A DNA stretch of 41,095 nt from Bradyrhizobium sp. Ai1a-2 (lineage in GTDB: Bacteria; Pseudomonadota; Alphaproteobacteria; Rhizobiales; Xanthobacteraceae): positions 1 through 41,095 of the forward strand of contig NZ_AUEZ01000073.1 in the NCBI RefSeq assembly GCF_000426245.1. The letters are read 5' to 3'. Positions 7,872 to 16,405 of the stretch are shown here, piece after piece. Position numbers and translations under genes: made by a program. The notes under the pieces are model-generated. The model was not told where the DNA came from and ran no database searches. It was given only the letters and a program-made list of their open reading frames with translations. Numbering within the stretch: the first letter of the stretch is position 1; each line of letters begins with the position of its first letter.

Positions 7872-7945
7872 CGAGGCCAATAGTCCCGGTTGTAGGCGCA
7901 AGCGGGACTGTTTCAAATAGGAGGAACAAGCCTCCGGAGGAAACC

Positions 7946-9271
7946 TTGTCCCATCTTGAACTGCCTGAGACGCGGTATGCGCTGTCGGACGATATCAGCA
8001 TCGCTTACCAGGTGACGGGCGACGGGCCGGTCGACATCGTCATGGTCCCCGGCCTGTTCTCGCATGTCGAGTTCATGCATGAGCTTCCGGGCTACACGGC
8101 CTTCCTGCGGCGGCTGTCGCGCTTCGCGCGCGTGGTCAGCTTGGACAAGAGGGGGCAGGGACTGTCGGACCGGATGACCGACGCGCCGTCACTGGAGACG
8201 CGCATGGACGATGTCCGCGCGGTGATGGACGCGGTCGGCTCGCGCCGCGCCGTCCTGTTCGGCTTCTCGGAGGGCTGCCCGATGAGCGCGCTGTTCGCGG
8301 CAACCTATCCGGGCCGGGTTTCACATCTGATTCTGGTCGGAGGCTATTCGCGCGCCGCAGACAGGATTCCCGACGAACTGTGGCCGGCCCGGCTGGAGCA
8401 CCTCATCAAGGCGTTCGGCAGCGGAGAGATGATCAAGACTGTCACCGCGAGCCAAGCGAGTTCGGCCGATGCGGTCAGGCAGTTTGCCAGGCTCGAGCGG
8501 CTGTCGAGCAGCCCGGGCGCAATGCGGACGCTCCTGATGCTGAACCGGCAGATTGACGTCACCTCCGTCCTTCCCGACCTTCGGGTCCCGACCCTGGTGC
8601 TGCATCGGAAGATGGACATCCAGGTGCCCGTCGCGCTCAGCCGCAGGCTCAGCGAGCAAATCCCGGGCGCCCGCTATGTCGAGTATGCGGATGGCGACCA
8701 CAGTTTCTGGACCGGCGACGTCGAGGCGCTCCACGGAGACATCGAGGAGTTCGTCACCGGCCATCGCGGCGCTTCGTCGGCCGAACTGGAACGCGTGCTG
8801 GCGACCGTGCTGTTCACCGATATCGTCGATTCGACCCGCAGCGCCGCTGCGATGGGCGATGAGCGCTGGCGCCGGGTACTGGATGAGCATGACCGCCTCG
8901 CGGAGGAGGTGGTCGGCAGGCACCGCGGCAATCTTGTGAAAAGCACTGGGGATGGGATCCTGGCGACGTTCGACGGCCCTGGGCGCGCTGTGCGTTGCGC
9001 GTTGGCGATCGGCGTCGCCGCCCGGAAGATCGGCCTGCCTTTGCGCGCCGGACTCCATACCGGGGAGATCGAGATTCGAGGCAGGGACATCGGCGGCATC
9101 GCCGTGCACGCCGCCGCGCGGGTTATGGCCCAGTCCGGACCGGACGAAGTGCTGGTGTCGCGCGTGGTCACCGATCTCGTCGCCGGCGCCGGGCTGAAAT
9201 TCAAAGAGCGAGGTTCCTTCGACCTGAAGGGACTTCCGGGAAAGTGGGACGTCTACGCCGCGACGGCTTGA
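7946..9271 (+). CDS. Alpha/beta-hydrolase fused to class III adenylate/guanylate cyclase (1)
   Basis: A 441-residue fusion. Residues 10-270 are an alpha/beta hydrolase with nucleophile S108 in GFSEG, an acid in HRKMDIQVP and a His in DGDHSFW. Residues 285-441 are a class III nucleotide cyclase: metal Asp292 in FTDIVDST, K332 for base recognition, the second metal Asp336 in GDG, and R392. The transition-state Asn position is His388 (GGIAVHAAARV), a change seen in a subset of this family. Such fusions probably couple binding or cleavage of a small ester/lactone to cyclic nucleotide synthesis. The start is TTG 7946 with GGAGG five bases upstream; a longer frame from 7679 overlaps the methyltransferase gene and is rejected. 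A paralog lies at 28883-30235. Confidence 0.9.
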   Translation: MSHLELPETRYALSDDISIAYQVTGDGPVDIVMVPGLFSHVEFMHELPGYTAFLRRLSRFARVVSLDKRGQGLSDRMTDAPSLETRMDDVRAVMDAVGSRRAVLFGFSEGCPMSALFAATYPGRVSHLILVGGYSRAADRIPDELWPARLEHLIKAFGSGEMIKTVTASQASSADAVRQFARLERLSSSPGAMRTLLMLNRQIDVTSVLPDLRVPTLVLHRKMDIQVPVALSRRLSEQIPGARYVEYADGDHSFWTGDVEALHGDIEEFVTGHRGASSAELERVLATVLFTDIVDSTRSAAAMGDERWRRVLDEHDRLAEEVVGRHRGNLVKSTGDGILATFDGPGRAVRCALAIGVAARKIGLPLRAGLHTGEIEIRGRDIGGIAVHAAARVMAQSGPDEVLVSRVVTDLVAGAGLKFKERGSFDLKGLPGKWDVYAATA

Positions 9272-9308
9272 TGCGAACCGCCCGAAACGGGCCATGAGCC
9301 GCATTGAA

Positions 9309-9329
9309 CCTCCCCTCGAAAAGGGGAGG
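9309..9329. terminator. Hairpin between convergent genes
   Basis: CCTCCCCT and AGGGGAGG form an 8-bp stem around CGAAA, between the cyclase gene and the convergent dehydrogenase gene. There is no T run on either side, so intrinsic termination is uncertain. Confidence 0.35.
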
Positions 9330-9352
9330 AGAAGGAGGAGAAGAAAGGCTCG

Positions 9353-9422
9353 CAGCCCGGGTGAAGCGAAAGCGTAACCCGGGACCGCTCGCAAACGTTG
9401 AGACGGTGCTCCCGGGTTGCGC
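9353..9422. repeat. Interspersed repeat family C, copy 1
   Basis: Carries CAGCCCGGGTGAAGCG, AGCGTAACCCGGGACCG and a closing CTCCCGGGTTGCG. The paired CCCGGG blocks let it fold. Related copies are at 24588, 28247 and 30234, this one being the most divergent in its middle. Confidence 0.75.
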
Positions 9423-9504
9423 CGAGCTTGTCATCGGGTGCGCGTTCGCGCGACCCGTTGGCTCCCCAGGCTACGGACCGATCGCAGGGGGAAGGGGACG
9501 GCGG

Positions 9505-10374
9505 TCAGCGCTCCAGCCGCGCCAGCAGGCTCGACGTGTCCCAGCGCTTGCCGCCCATCTTCTCGACTTCGGAATAGAACTGATCGACCAGCGCGGTCAC
9601 CGGCAGGTTGGCGCCGCTGCGGCGGGCCTCCGCGATGCAGATAGAGAGATCCTTGCGCATCCATTCCACCGCGAAGCCGAAATCGTACTTGCCCTCGTTC
9701 ATGGTCTTGTAGCGGTTCTCCATCTGCCAGGATTGCGCCGCGCCTTTGGAGATCACCTCGATCACGCTGGCGACGTCGAGACCCGACTTCTTGGCAAAGT
9801 GGATGCCTTCGGAGAGGCCCTGCACCAGGCCGGCGATGCAGATCTGGTTGACCATCTTGGTCAGCTGGCCGGAGCCGGCCGGTCCGAGCAGCTTGCACAT
9901 CCGCGCATAGGCCGCGATGACAGGCTCGGCGCCGGCATAGGCGTCTTCCTTGCCGCCACACATCACGGTGAGCACGCCGTTCTCGGCGCCGGCCTGTCCG
10001 CCGGACACCGGCGCATCGACGAACTTGAACCCGGCCTTCTCGGCGGCGGCATTGAGCTCGCGGGCGACCTCGGCGGAAGCGGTGGTGTGGTCGACGAAGG
10101 TCGCGCCTTTCTTGACGCCGGCGAACGCGCCGTCCGGACCGATCGTGACCGAGCGCAAATCGTTGTCATTGCCGACGCAGCACATCACGAAGTCCTGGCC
10201 TTCGGCCGCGGCTTTCGGGGTCGGCGCCGCGCGGCCACCGAATTTCTCGACCCAGGCCTGCGCCTTCGCCGGCGTGCGATTGTACACCGTCACCTCGTGC
10301 CCACCCTTTTTCACGAGATGTCCTGCCATGGGGAAACCCATCACGCCGAGACCGAGAAAAGCGACTTTAGCCAT
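9505..10374 (-). CDS. NAD(P)-dependent beta-hydroxyacid dehydrogenase (3-hydroxyisobutyrate dehydrogenase family)
   Basis: A 289-residue cytoplasmic oxidoreductase of the 3-hydroxyisobutyrate dehydrogenase / tartronate semialdehyde reductase family. The N-terminal Rossmann motif is FLGLGVMGFPMAGHL (6-20), the substrate-binding motif is FVDAPVSGGQAGAENG near residue 118, and the catalytic Lys sits in GSGQLTKMVNQ near residue 170. An Asn after VYNRT suggests NADP rather than NAD preference, as an inference. The exact substrate cannot be decided from sequence: 3-hydroxyisobutyrate, glycerate/tartronate semialdehyde or succinic semialdehyde/glyoxylate are all possible. The ATG at 10374 has AAGG nearby. 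It is transcribed alone, convergent with the cyclase gene. Confidence 0.9.
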   Translation of the reverse strand: MAKVAFLGLGVMGFPMAGHLVKKGGHEVTVYNRTPAKAQAWVEKFGGRAAPTPKAAAEGQDFVMCCVGNDNDLRSVTIGPDGAFAGVKKGATFVDHTTASAEVARELNAAAEKAGFKFVDAPVSGGQAGAENGVLTVMCGGKEDAYAGAEPVIAAYARMCKLLGPAGSGQLTKMVNQICIAGLVQGLSEGIHFAKKSGLDVASVIEVISKGAAQSWQMENRYKTMNEGKYDFGFAVEWMRKDLSICIAEARRSGANLPVTALVDQFYSEVEKMGGKRWDTSSLLARLER

Positions 10375-10567
10375 GTCTACTACCTTGCTTCTTGCTTGAT
10401 TGCCTTGGGATTTGCCGGCGACATTGCACGGGCCGGACGGTGTTTTTCAGGCGGGAAGCCGCAACATAAAGGCTGCGCCGCAGAGGGCAACGGCTTCGTT
10501 TGCCCGATATCAGGCGTTTTGTGCTAGGATAGTGCACCAACAAACCTCACAAAAATGGGAGTGAGAC

Positions 10568-11005
10568 ATGGGCGCAAGCGTAGGCGTGCTCGATCATTTC
10601 AACATCCGCACCCGGAAACTCGCCGAAACCGTCAAGTTCTATGAGGACGTCTTGGGCCTGGAGAAGGGCGCCCGACCGAATTTCGCCTTTCCCGGCGCCT
10701 GGATGTACAGCGAGGGCAAGCCGGTGGTTCATCTCGTGGACATTTCCCCGACCGATGAGCCGCAGAAGCCGGATTCCGGCGTGGTCCATCACGTTGCCTT
10801 CGTCAGCCGCGGTTTCACGGCGATGGAGCAGCGCCTGAAGTCCAAGGGCATGAAATTCGATTCCCGGCAGGTTCCGGGCGGCGATCTCTGGCAGATCTTT
10901 GTGCACGATCCCAACGGCGTGATGATCGAGCTGAACTACGAGGTCGCCAAGGAACAGGGCGCCGAAGCGCCGTCCGAGCGCGCCGACGACGTCGGCGGCA
11001 GGTAG
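10568..11005 (+). CDS. VOC (glyoxalase/dioxygenase fold) family protein
   Basis: A 145-residue single-domain VOC protein with paired beta-alpha-beta-beta-beta modules. Candidate metal ligands are His10 (LDHFNIRT), a His in VVHHVAFVS near residue 74 and Glu near 125 (VMIELNYE). The DPNGVMIELNY ending is typical of glyoxalase-like proteins. It may be a lyase, epimerase or dioxygenase; the substrate is unknown. The ATG at 10568 has GGGAG eight bases upstream. It lies in front of the Mrp gene and divergent from the dehydrogenase gene. Confidence 0.87.
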   Translation: MGASVGVLDHFNIRTRKLAETVKFYEDVLGLEKGARPNFAFPGAWMYSEGKPVVHLVDISPTDEPQKPDSGVVHHVAFVSRGFTAMEQRLKSKGMKFDSRQVPGGDLWQIFVHDPNGVMIELNYEVAKEQGAEAPSERADDVGGR

Positions 11006-11123
11006 GAACCTTTCGGGACGCGGCCGCAAACCGCGGAATCTATTGCGCCGGCACAACTACCCTTTTCTGCCGATCCGTCATATCTGTGACTTCAGCATGA
11101 GGATATTCGGCAGGAGAGCGGCT

Positions 11124-12257
11124 GTGAGCGTGACGCAGCAACAGGTTCTGGAGAAATTGGCCGGGGTGACGTCGCCGCGCGGCGTCGCCCTAACCAATGC
11201 CAACGTGCTGTCGCCGATCACGGTCAGCGACGGCAAGGTGTTCTTCTCGATCAATGTCGATGCCGCGGAAGCGCGCGCCTGGGAAAGCGTGCGCGCGCAG
11301 GCCGAGAGCGCCGTGCGCGCTATTCCGGGCGTCACTGCCGCCATGATCGCACTGACCGCCGAGCGAAAGCCCGGCTCGACCGCTCCGCCGCAACCGCACC
11401 GTCATGCCGGGGGCGGCATCGCGCCGGCCTCGACGCATCGGCCGCCGCAAGGCGCTCCGTCGCCGATGTCGCGGCAGGCGGAAATCCCCGGCATCGCCGC
11501 GGTCATCGCGGTGGCCTCGGGCAAGGGCGGTGTCGGCAAGTCGACCACCGCGCTCAATCTCGCGCTCGGCCTGCGTGATCTCGGCTTGCGCGTCGGCCTG
11601 CTCGATGCCGATATCTACGGCCCCTCGGTGCCGCGTCTGACCGGAATCCGCGAGAAGCCCGCACTCAACGACGACAAGAAGATGATCCCGATCTCCCGCT
11701 TCGGGCTCTCGATTATGTCGATCGGCTTTCTGGTCGAGGAAGACACCGCAATGATCTGGCGCGGGCCGATGGTGATGTCGGCGATCACGCAGATGCTGCG
11801 CGACGTCGCCTGGGGCACGCTCGACGTGCTGGTGGTCGACATGCCGCCCGGCACGGGCGATGCGCAGCTCACGCTGGCGCAGAATGTGCCCCTCAAGGGC
11901 GCCGTCATCATCTCGACCCCGCAGGACCTGTCCCTGATCGACGCGCGGCGCGGGCTCGCCATGTTCAGGAAGGTTAACGTGCCCGTGCTCGGCATTGTCG
12001 AGAACATGAGCTATTTCCAGTGCCCGCATTGCGGCACGCGGTCGGACATTTTCGGCCATGGCGGTGCCCGGCATGAGGCCGAGCGGCTGGGGGTGCCGTT
12101 CCTGGGCGAGATCCCGCTCCATATGGCGATCCGCACCACCTCGGATTCCGGTAATCCGGTGGTGGAAAGCGAGCCGGACGGGCCGCACGCGGCAATCTAC
12201 CGCGCAATCGGGACCAAGGTCCGCGAGCAGCTCGGGCGCGTGATCGCCGCGGCTTGA
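11124..12257 (+). CDS. apbC: Mrp/NBP35 family iron-sulfur cluster carrier ATPase
   Basis: A 377-residue cytoplasmic P-loop ATPase that carries and delivers 4Fe-4S clusters. The N-terminal MIP18/DUF59-like domain covers about 1-80. A Pro/His-rich linker (about 84-115) precedes the deviant Walker A GKGGVGKST (133-141), the DADIYGPSVP segment (162-171), VVDMPPGTGD (238-247) and the cluster-binding CPHC (C301 and C304). Length and order match Mrp/ApbC. I use GTG 11124, with GGAG eight bases upstream, rather than an ATG at 11043 that would add 27 unrelated residues. It is followed by the TRAP binding protein after about 200 bp. Confidence 0.93.
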   Translation: MSVTQQQVLEKLAGVTSPRGVALTNANVLSPITVSDGKVFFSINVDAAEARAWESVRAQAESAVRAIPGVTAAMIALTAERKPGSTAPPQPHRHAGGGIAPASTHRPPQGAPSPMSRQAEIPGIAAVIAVASGKGGVGKSTTALNLALGLRDLGLRVGLLDADIYGPSVPRLTGIREKPALNDDKKMIPISRFGLSIMSIGFLVEEDTAMIWRGPMVMSAITQMLRDVAWGTLDVLVVDMPPGTGDAQLTLAQNVPLKGAVIISTPQDLSLIDARRGLAMFRKVNVPVLGIVENMSYFQCPHCGTRSDIFGHGGARHEAERLGVPFLGEIPLHMAIRTTSDSGNPVVESEPDGPHAAIYRAIGTKVREQLGRVIAAA

Positions 12258-12453
12258 CGACCATTTCTGCCCGGTATTTGGGCCTGCGCCCTGCGACTTT
12301 GGTCCAGTCTCGTCATGCCAATGTCGCGTTTCCGCGGGCGGCCATCCATGTTAAACGGCCCCGCCAGAGCGCCCCGGAGCCCGAGGATTCGCCCGCCCGG
12401 AGGAGATGCTTTTGGGGACAAATGGGAAACGCCCCGCAAGGAGATGCCTTAAG

Positions 12454-13542
12454 ATGAAGCGTCGTGACTTTTTGAAAGTTTCTGCGGCCGGTGCGGCCGC
12501 GACCGCGGTTGCCGCGCCGGCGATCGCGCAGTCTTCTCCCGAAATCAAGTGGCGTTTGACCTCAAGCTTCCCGAAGTCGCTGGACACGATCTATGGCGGC
12601 GCTGAGCAGCTGTCGAAATACGTCGCCGAGATGACCGACAACAAATTCCAGATCCAGGTGTTTGCGGCGGGCGAAATCGCCCCCGGCCTGCAGGCGCTGG
12701 ACTCGACGTCGACCGGCACCGTCGAGATGTCGCACACGGTGGCCTACTACTATGTCGGCAAGGACCCGACCTTCGCCATCTACGCCTCGGTCCCGTTCGG
12801 TCTCAATGCGCGGCAGCAGAACTCCTGGTGGTATCAGGGCGGCGGCGAGCAGCTCGGCAACGAGTTCTTCAAGAAGTTCAACGTGATCGGTTTCCCCTGC
12901 GGCAACACCGGCACCCAGATGGGTGGTTGGTTCCGCAAGGAAATCAAGACGGTTGCCGATCTGTCGGGCCTCAAATTCCGCATCGGTGGCATCGCCGGCC
13001 AGGTCCTGCAGAAGGTCGGCGTGGTGCCGCAACAGCTCGCCGGCGGCGACATCTATCCGGCGCTGGAAAAGGGCACCATCGACGCCGCCGAGTGGGTCGG
13101 CCCCTATGACGACGAGAAGCTCGGCTTCCAGAAGGTCGCGAAGTACTACTACTATCCGGGCTTCTGGGAAGGCGGCCCGACTGTCCACGCTTTCGTCAAT
13201 CTCGAGAAGTGGAATGCGCTGCCGAAGAACTACCAGGCGATCCTCACCAACGCGGCCGCGAACGCCAATAGCTGGATGGCCGCGCGCTACGACCTGCAGA
13301 ACCCGACGGCGCTGAAGCGACTGGTTGCCGGCGGCACGCAGCTCCGCCCGTTCACCAACGAGGTGCTGGAAGCCTGCCTGAAGGCGACCAACGAGCTGTG
13401 GAGCGAAATCTCCGCCAAGAACCCCGACTTCAAGAAGTCGATCGACGCGATGCAGGCCTATCGCTCCGACGAATATCTGTGGTGGCAGGTCGCCGAATAC
13501 ACCTTTGACAGCTTCATGATCCGCTCGCGCACCCGCGGCTGA
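12454..13542 (+). CDS. TRAP transporter substrate-binding protein, TakP/FcbT1-like (1)
   Basis: A 362-residue periplasmic binding protein of the DctP superfamily. The N terminus is a twin-arginine signal (MKRRDFLKVSAAGAAA... cleaved after AIAQ, about residue 29), so it is exported folded. The mature part shows the marks of the TakP/mannitol-chloroaromatic type: AAGEIAPGLQ, GGWFRKEI, the specificity region FRIGG, and GGDIYPALEKGTIDAAEWVG. TakP binds 2-oxo acids with sodium; this ligand is inferred. The ATG at 12454 has GGAG ten bases upstream; a longer frame from 12406 would bury the signal peptide. No permease genes are adjacent; a matching DctQ/DctM pair lies at 31.9-34.0 kb. A strong terminator follows. 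Confidence 0.92.
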   Translation: MKRRDFLKVSAAGAAATAVAAPAIAQSSPEIKWRLTSSFPKSLDTIYGGAEQLSKYVAEMTDNKFQIQVFAAGEIAPGLQALDSTSTGTVEMSHTVAYYYVGKDPTFAIYASVPFGLNARQQNSWWYQGGGEQLGNEFFKKFNVIGFPCGNTGTQMGGWFRKEIKTVADLSGLKFRIGGIAGQVLQKVGVVPQQLAGGDIYPALEKGTIDAAEWVGPYDDEKLGFQKVAKYYYYPGFWEGGPTVHAFVNLEKWNALPKNYQAILTNAAANANSWMAARYDLQNPTALKRLVAGGTQLRPFTNEVLEACLKATNELWSEISAKNPDFKKSIDAMQAYRSDEYLWWQVAEYTFDSFMIRSRTRG

Positions 13543-13566
13543 TCAGCTCTCAAGCTACAGACGAAC

Positions 13567-13599
13567 AGCCCGGTCCCCTCGCGGGGGCCGGGCTTTTTT
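13567..13599 (+). terminator. Rho-independent terminator after the TRAP binding protein gene
   Basis: AGCCCGGTCCCC and GGGGGCCGGGCT form a long GC-rich stem closed by a short loop and followed by a run of T. It starts 25 bp after the stop codon. It also lies close to the 3' end of the convergent glycosyltransferase gene. Confidence 0.9.
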
Positions 13600-13625
13600 A
13601 TGCGTTGCGAACGGACGTCCCGGAT

Positions 13626-14867
13626 CTAAGCGTCCGCTCCAGCTCGAACGATCTCTTCGAGTTCGCGAACGAGTGGAGCTCCGCTGACCTCGGCGGCCAT
13701 GATGTCTTTGAACTGGCGGGCAGCGATGAGGAATTGAGGCTCCCGGATGAGGCGCGTGATCGCGGCGGCGATTTCCGTCTCCGCAGCGGTTGGCGGCAAG
13801 ATCAGCCCCAAGCCGCGGGCTTCGACGCGTGCGGCAATGTCGCCTTGGTCGCGTCCGAACGGCATGACGAGAACCGGCCGGCCATGCATGAGCGAACGGC
13901 TCACCGTACCGTGGCCACCGTGGGTCACGACCAGTGAGACCTGCTTCATGACCGCATCATGCGGGGCACTCGCCAGCAGCCTCACGTTATCAGGCGCATG
14001 CAGGATCGTCTCTGCCACGGCTGGTCCGAGCGTCACGACCGCATCCATCTCGATGCTTCCGACCGCGTTGATCGTACGTTGCAGCGCATCCGTCTGGTCC
14101 TGATTGGTTGTGCTGAAAGAAATTAACGCACGCGGACGGTCTGGCCCGTGGGGCCAGGGAGAGATCCACGGCTTCGACCAATCCGAGGAATCCAGCAGCG
14201 GACCGATGTAGCGAACATTGCGGGGGAGGAAGTCCGGGGCAAAGTCAAACGCTGCACTTATCGCGATCAGAAACCGCGCCGGCCGGTCGAACAACTCCAG
14301 GATATGGGAGGAAGGGTCGAGCTGCAGGCTCGCACGCGCCTCGTTCAGCGTCGGCAGCCATTCGTTCAGGACAGCAACGAACCGACTGCTTGCGGCCTCG
14401 ACCGCGACACGATCTTCCGGCGTCCGAGGCGCCGGCAAACAGCTGCCAATAGGCGGCTGCCCTGGAAGAGGTCGCAGGCTGATGGTGGGTGAGAGCAGGG
14501 CACAGGGAACGCGTTCAGCTTCCGCAGCAAGCACAGCGCCGAAGAGAGCGGTGTCGGTCAGCACGCCGTCAGTAGCGGCGCGCCGGATTTCATCTCTGAC
14601 GTCCGCACTCTGAGCGGCGGCTGGGCCAAACAGCAGGTGATCGCAGGCGTACTGAAAGGGATCGCTGGTCCGCGCAATCGGAGAAATCTGAGGAGTCCGT
14701 TGCCAGGTCGCGAAGTGGAAGCCTGCCGCCTCGACCTCCGCACGCGCGTCGGCGCGCGCGATGAAGCGAACGCCATGGCCCTTCGCGCGCAATTGCCGTG
14801 CCGCTGTCAGTGTCGGTCCGAGATGGCCAGGTCCGCCCCAAGAGGCGACCAGGAAATTGTAGGACAT
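13626..14867 (-). CDS. GT1-family (UGT/macrolide-type) glycosyltransferase
   Basis: A 413-residue GT-B fold enzyme that would transfer a sugar from a nucleotide sugar to a small hydrophobic acceptor. The N-terminal domain begins with SWGGPGHLGP, with His15 at the position of the general base of GT1 enzymes. The C-terminal donor-binding domain has HGGHGTVSRSL (316-326) followed by PFGRDQGD (336-343), matching the diphosphate-binding loop and the acidic/Gln pair of the family. No signal peptide or membrane segment is visible. It lies between two paralogous TRAP binding protein genes and on the opposite strand, which suggests insertion into that locus. Donor and acceptor cannot be told. Confidence 0.88.
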   Translation of the reverse strand: MSYNFLVASWGGPGHLGPTLTAARQLRAKGHGVRFIARADARAEVEAAGFHFATWQRTPQISPIARTSDPFQYACDHLLFGPAAAQSADVRDEIRRAATDGVLTDTALFGAVLAAEAERVPCALLSPTISLRPLPGQPPIGSCLPAPRTPEDRVAVEAASSRFVAVLNEWLPTLNEARASLQLDPSSHILELFDRPARFLIAISAAFDFAPDFLPRNVRYIGPLLDSSDWSKPWISPWPHGPDRPRALISFSTTNQDQTDALQRTINAVGSIEMDAVVTLGPAVAETILHAPDNVRLLASAPHDAVMKQVSLVVTHGGHGTVSRSLMHGRPVLVMPFGRDQGDIAARVEARGLGLILPPTAAETEIAAAITRLIREPQFLIAARQFKDIMAAEVSGAPLVRELEEIVRAGADA

Positions 14868-15124
14868 GGCTTGTTTCCCATCGATCGATCAGAGGGGGCT
14901 ATTGCGGGTCAGTCGACGGCGGGCTGCCGCCGGTCGGATGGGAGAGATTTAAATGCGCGCGCTACCGGACGATTGCATCTGATCGGATCTTTGTTGCGTC
15001 CGTAATCTGCATCCGTAGGCGAATGGTCCGACCCCAGGCTTTTTTGCGCGCCGCGGCGAAACTTGGCGATGGCAATCGGGGAAGGGATGTTCCATGCTGC
15101 GCTCAAGGCCTCGGCATGAAGGCC
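14868..15124. other. Intergenic region between glycosyltransferase and second TRAP gene
   Basis: Upstream region of two divergent genes. No convincing gene is seen. A family A repeat follows and ends about 70 bp before the TRAP gene start. Confidence 0.4.
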
Positions 15125-15182
15125 AGAGCATGATCGGGGACGGTGCTACCGGATTTCCGAAAAGGTCATGCTCAAGACATGA
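15125..15182. repeat. Interspersed repeat family A, copy 2 (short)
   Basis: Core form only: AGAGCATGATC at the left, CCGGATTTCCGAAAAGG in the middle and TCATGCTC at the right, which pair as an imperfect hairpin. It lacks the ACGCGAAGCGT insert and the long tail of copies 1 and 4. Confidence 0.75.
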
Positions 15183-15250
15183 GCCAGGGCGCGATGAAAA
15201 TTTCAAGGTCATCCCGCTCCAATGACACAGCCAACAGGGCAGGAAGCAAT

Positions 15251-16339
15251 ATGAAACGACGGGACTTCATCAAGGTTGCCGGCATTGGTGTCGCCGGTGC
15301 CTCCACTCTCGCCGCGCCGGCCATTGCGCAGTCGATGCCGGAGCTGAAATGGCGGATGACGACGAGCTGGCCGAAATCGCTCGATACGCTGCATGGCGCG
15401 GCCGAGGTCATGGCCAAGGTCGTCGGCGAGGCCACCGACAACAAATTCCAGATCCAGACGTTTGCCGCCGGCGAAATCGTGCCGGGCCTGCAGGTGCTGG
15501 ATGCCGTGCAGAGCGGCACGGTCGAGATGGGCCACACCGCGTCCTATTACTATTTCGGCAAGGATCCGACTTTCACCTTCGGCTCCTCAGTGCCGTTCGG
15601 ACCGAACGCACGGCTCAATCAGGCCTGGTACATGATGGGCGGCGGCAAGGAGCTCCTGAACGAATTCTACAAGGGCTACAACGTCACTTCGCTGCTTGCC
15701 GGCAACACGACGTGCCAGATGGGCGGCTGGTTCCGCAAGGAGATCAACACTGTCGACGATCTGAAGGGCTTGAAATTCCGCATCGGCGGCTTCGCCGGCC
15801 GCGTGATGCAGAAGCTCGGTTGCGTGCCGCAGCAGATCGCCGGCGGCGACATCTATCCGGCACTCGAGAAAGGCACGATCGACGCCGCCGAATGGGTCGG
15901 CCCCTACGATGACGAGAAGCTCGGCCTGCAGAAGGTCGCGCCGCACTACTACTATCCCGGATGGTGGGAGGGCGGCCCGATGCTGCTGGCGATGGTCAAT
16001 CTCGAGAAGTGGAATGCGTTGCCGAAATACTACCAGGCGATTCTCGAGCAGGCCGGTCACCAAGCCAACAACTGGATGATGGCCAAGTACGACACGGTGA
16101 ATCCGACCGCGCTGAAGAAGCTATTGGCGGGCGGCGCCAAGCTCCACCCCTTCTCGCCGCAGATCATGGAAGCGAGCTTCAAGGCGGCAAAGGAGCTGCA
16201 CGCCGAAGTCGCGGCCGGCAACCCTAATTTCAAGAAGCTGTATGAATCGCTCTCGGCCTATTCGAGCAGCGGCTATCAATGGTTCCAGGTCGCTGAAGTC
16301 GGCTACGACAATTTCATGGCGCGCCACTCGCAGAGCTGA
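15251..16339 (+). CDS. TRAP transporter substrate-binding protein, TakP/FcbT1-like (2)
   Basis: A 362-residue paralog of the protein at 12454-13542, with exactly the same length and a twin-arginine signal (MKRRDFIKVAGIGVAG, cleavage after AIAQ). Conserved stretches include NKFQIQTFAAGEIVPGLQ, GGWFRKEI, FRIGGFAGR and GGDIYPALEKGTIDAAEWVG, so both proteins probably use the same fold and ligand class. Differences concentrate in surface and pocket-flanking residues (for example CGNTGTQ against AGNTTCQ), which suggests different specificity. The ATG at 15251 has AGGA six to eight bases upstream. The pair is split by the glycosyltransferase gene, so a tandem duplication followed by insertion is likely. 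Confidence 0.92.
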   Translation: MKRRDFIKVAGIGVAGASTLAAPAIAQSMPELKWRMTTSWPKSLDTLHGAAEVMAKVVGEATDNKFQIQTFAAGEIVPGLQVLDAVQSGTVEMGHTASYYYFGKDPTFTFGSSVPFGPNARLNQAWYMMGGGKELLNEFYKGYNVTSLLAGNTTCQMGGWFRKEINTVDDLKGLKFRIGGFAGRVMQKLGCVPQQIAGGDIYPALEKGTIDAAEWVGPYDDEKLGLQKVAPHYYYPGWWEGGPMLLAMVNLEKWNALPKYYQAILEQAGHQANNWMMAKYDTVNPTALKKLLAGGAKLHPFSPQIMEASFKAAKELHAEVAAGNPNFKKLYESLSAYSSSGYQWFQVAEVGYDNFMARHSQS

Positions 16340-16365
16340 TCGGAATTGGATCGGTCAGGGCAGGG

Positions 16366-16388
16366 GCCGCGGCGTATTGCTCCGCGGC
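16366..16388. terminator. GC-rich hairpin between convergent genes
   Basis: GCCGCGG and CCGCGGC form a 7-bp perfect stem with a 9-base loop, in the 66-bp gap between the TRAP gene and the convergent MFS gene. No T run is present, so it is only a possible bidirectional terminator. Confidence 0.35.
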
Positions 16389-16405
16389 GCCTGCGAACTA
16401 TGCGC

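Noticed and set aside
7679..7945. Longer start of the first hydrolase-cyclase gene
   Set aside because: It overlaps the methyltransferase gene by almost 200 bp, and a TTG with GGAGG at 7946 matches the N terminus of the paralog.
8321..9394. 357-residue open frame antisense to the first hydrolase-cyclase gene
   Set aside because: No domain, composition of a shadow frame; the plus strand is a recognised fusion.
9304..10527. 407-residue open frame antisense to the dehydrogenase gene
   Set aside because: Shadow frame of GC-rich coding DNA; the minus strand has a complete beta-hydroxyacid dehydrogenase.
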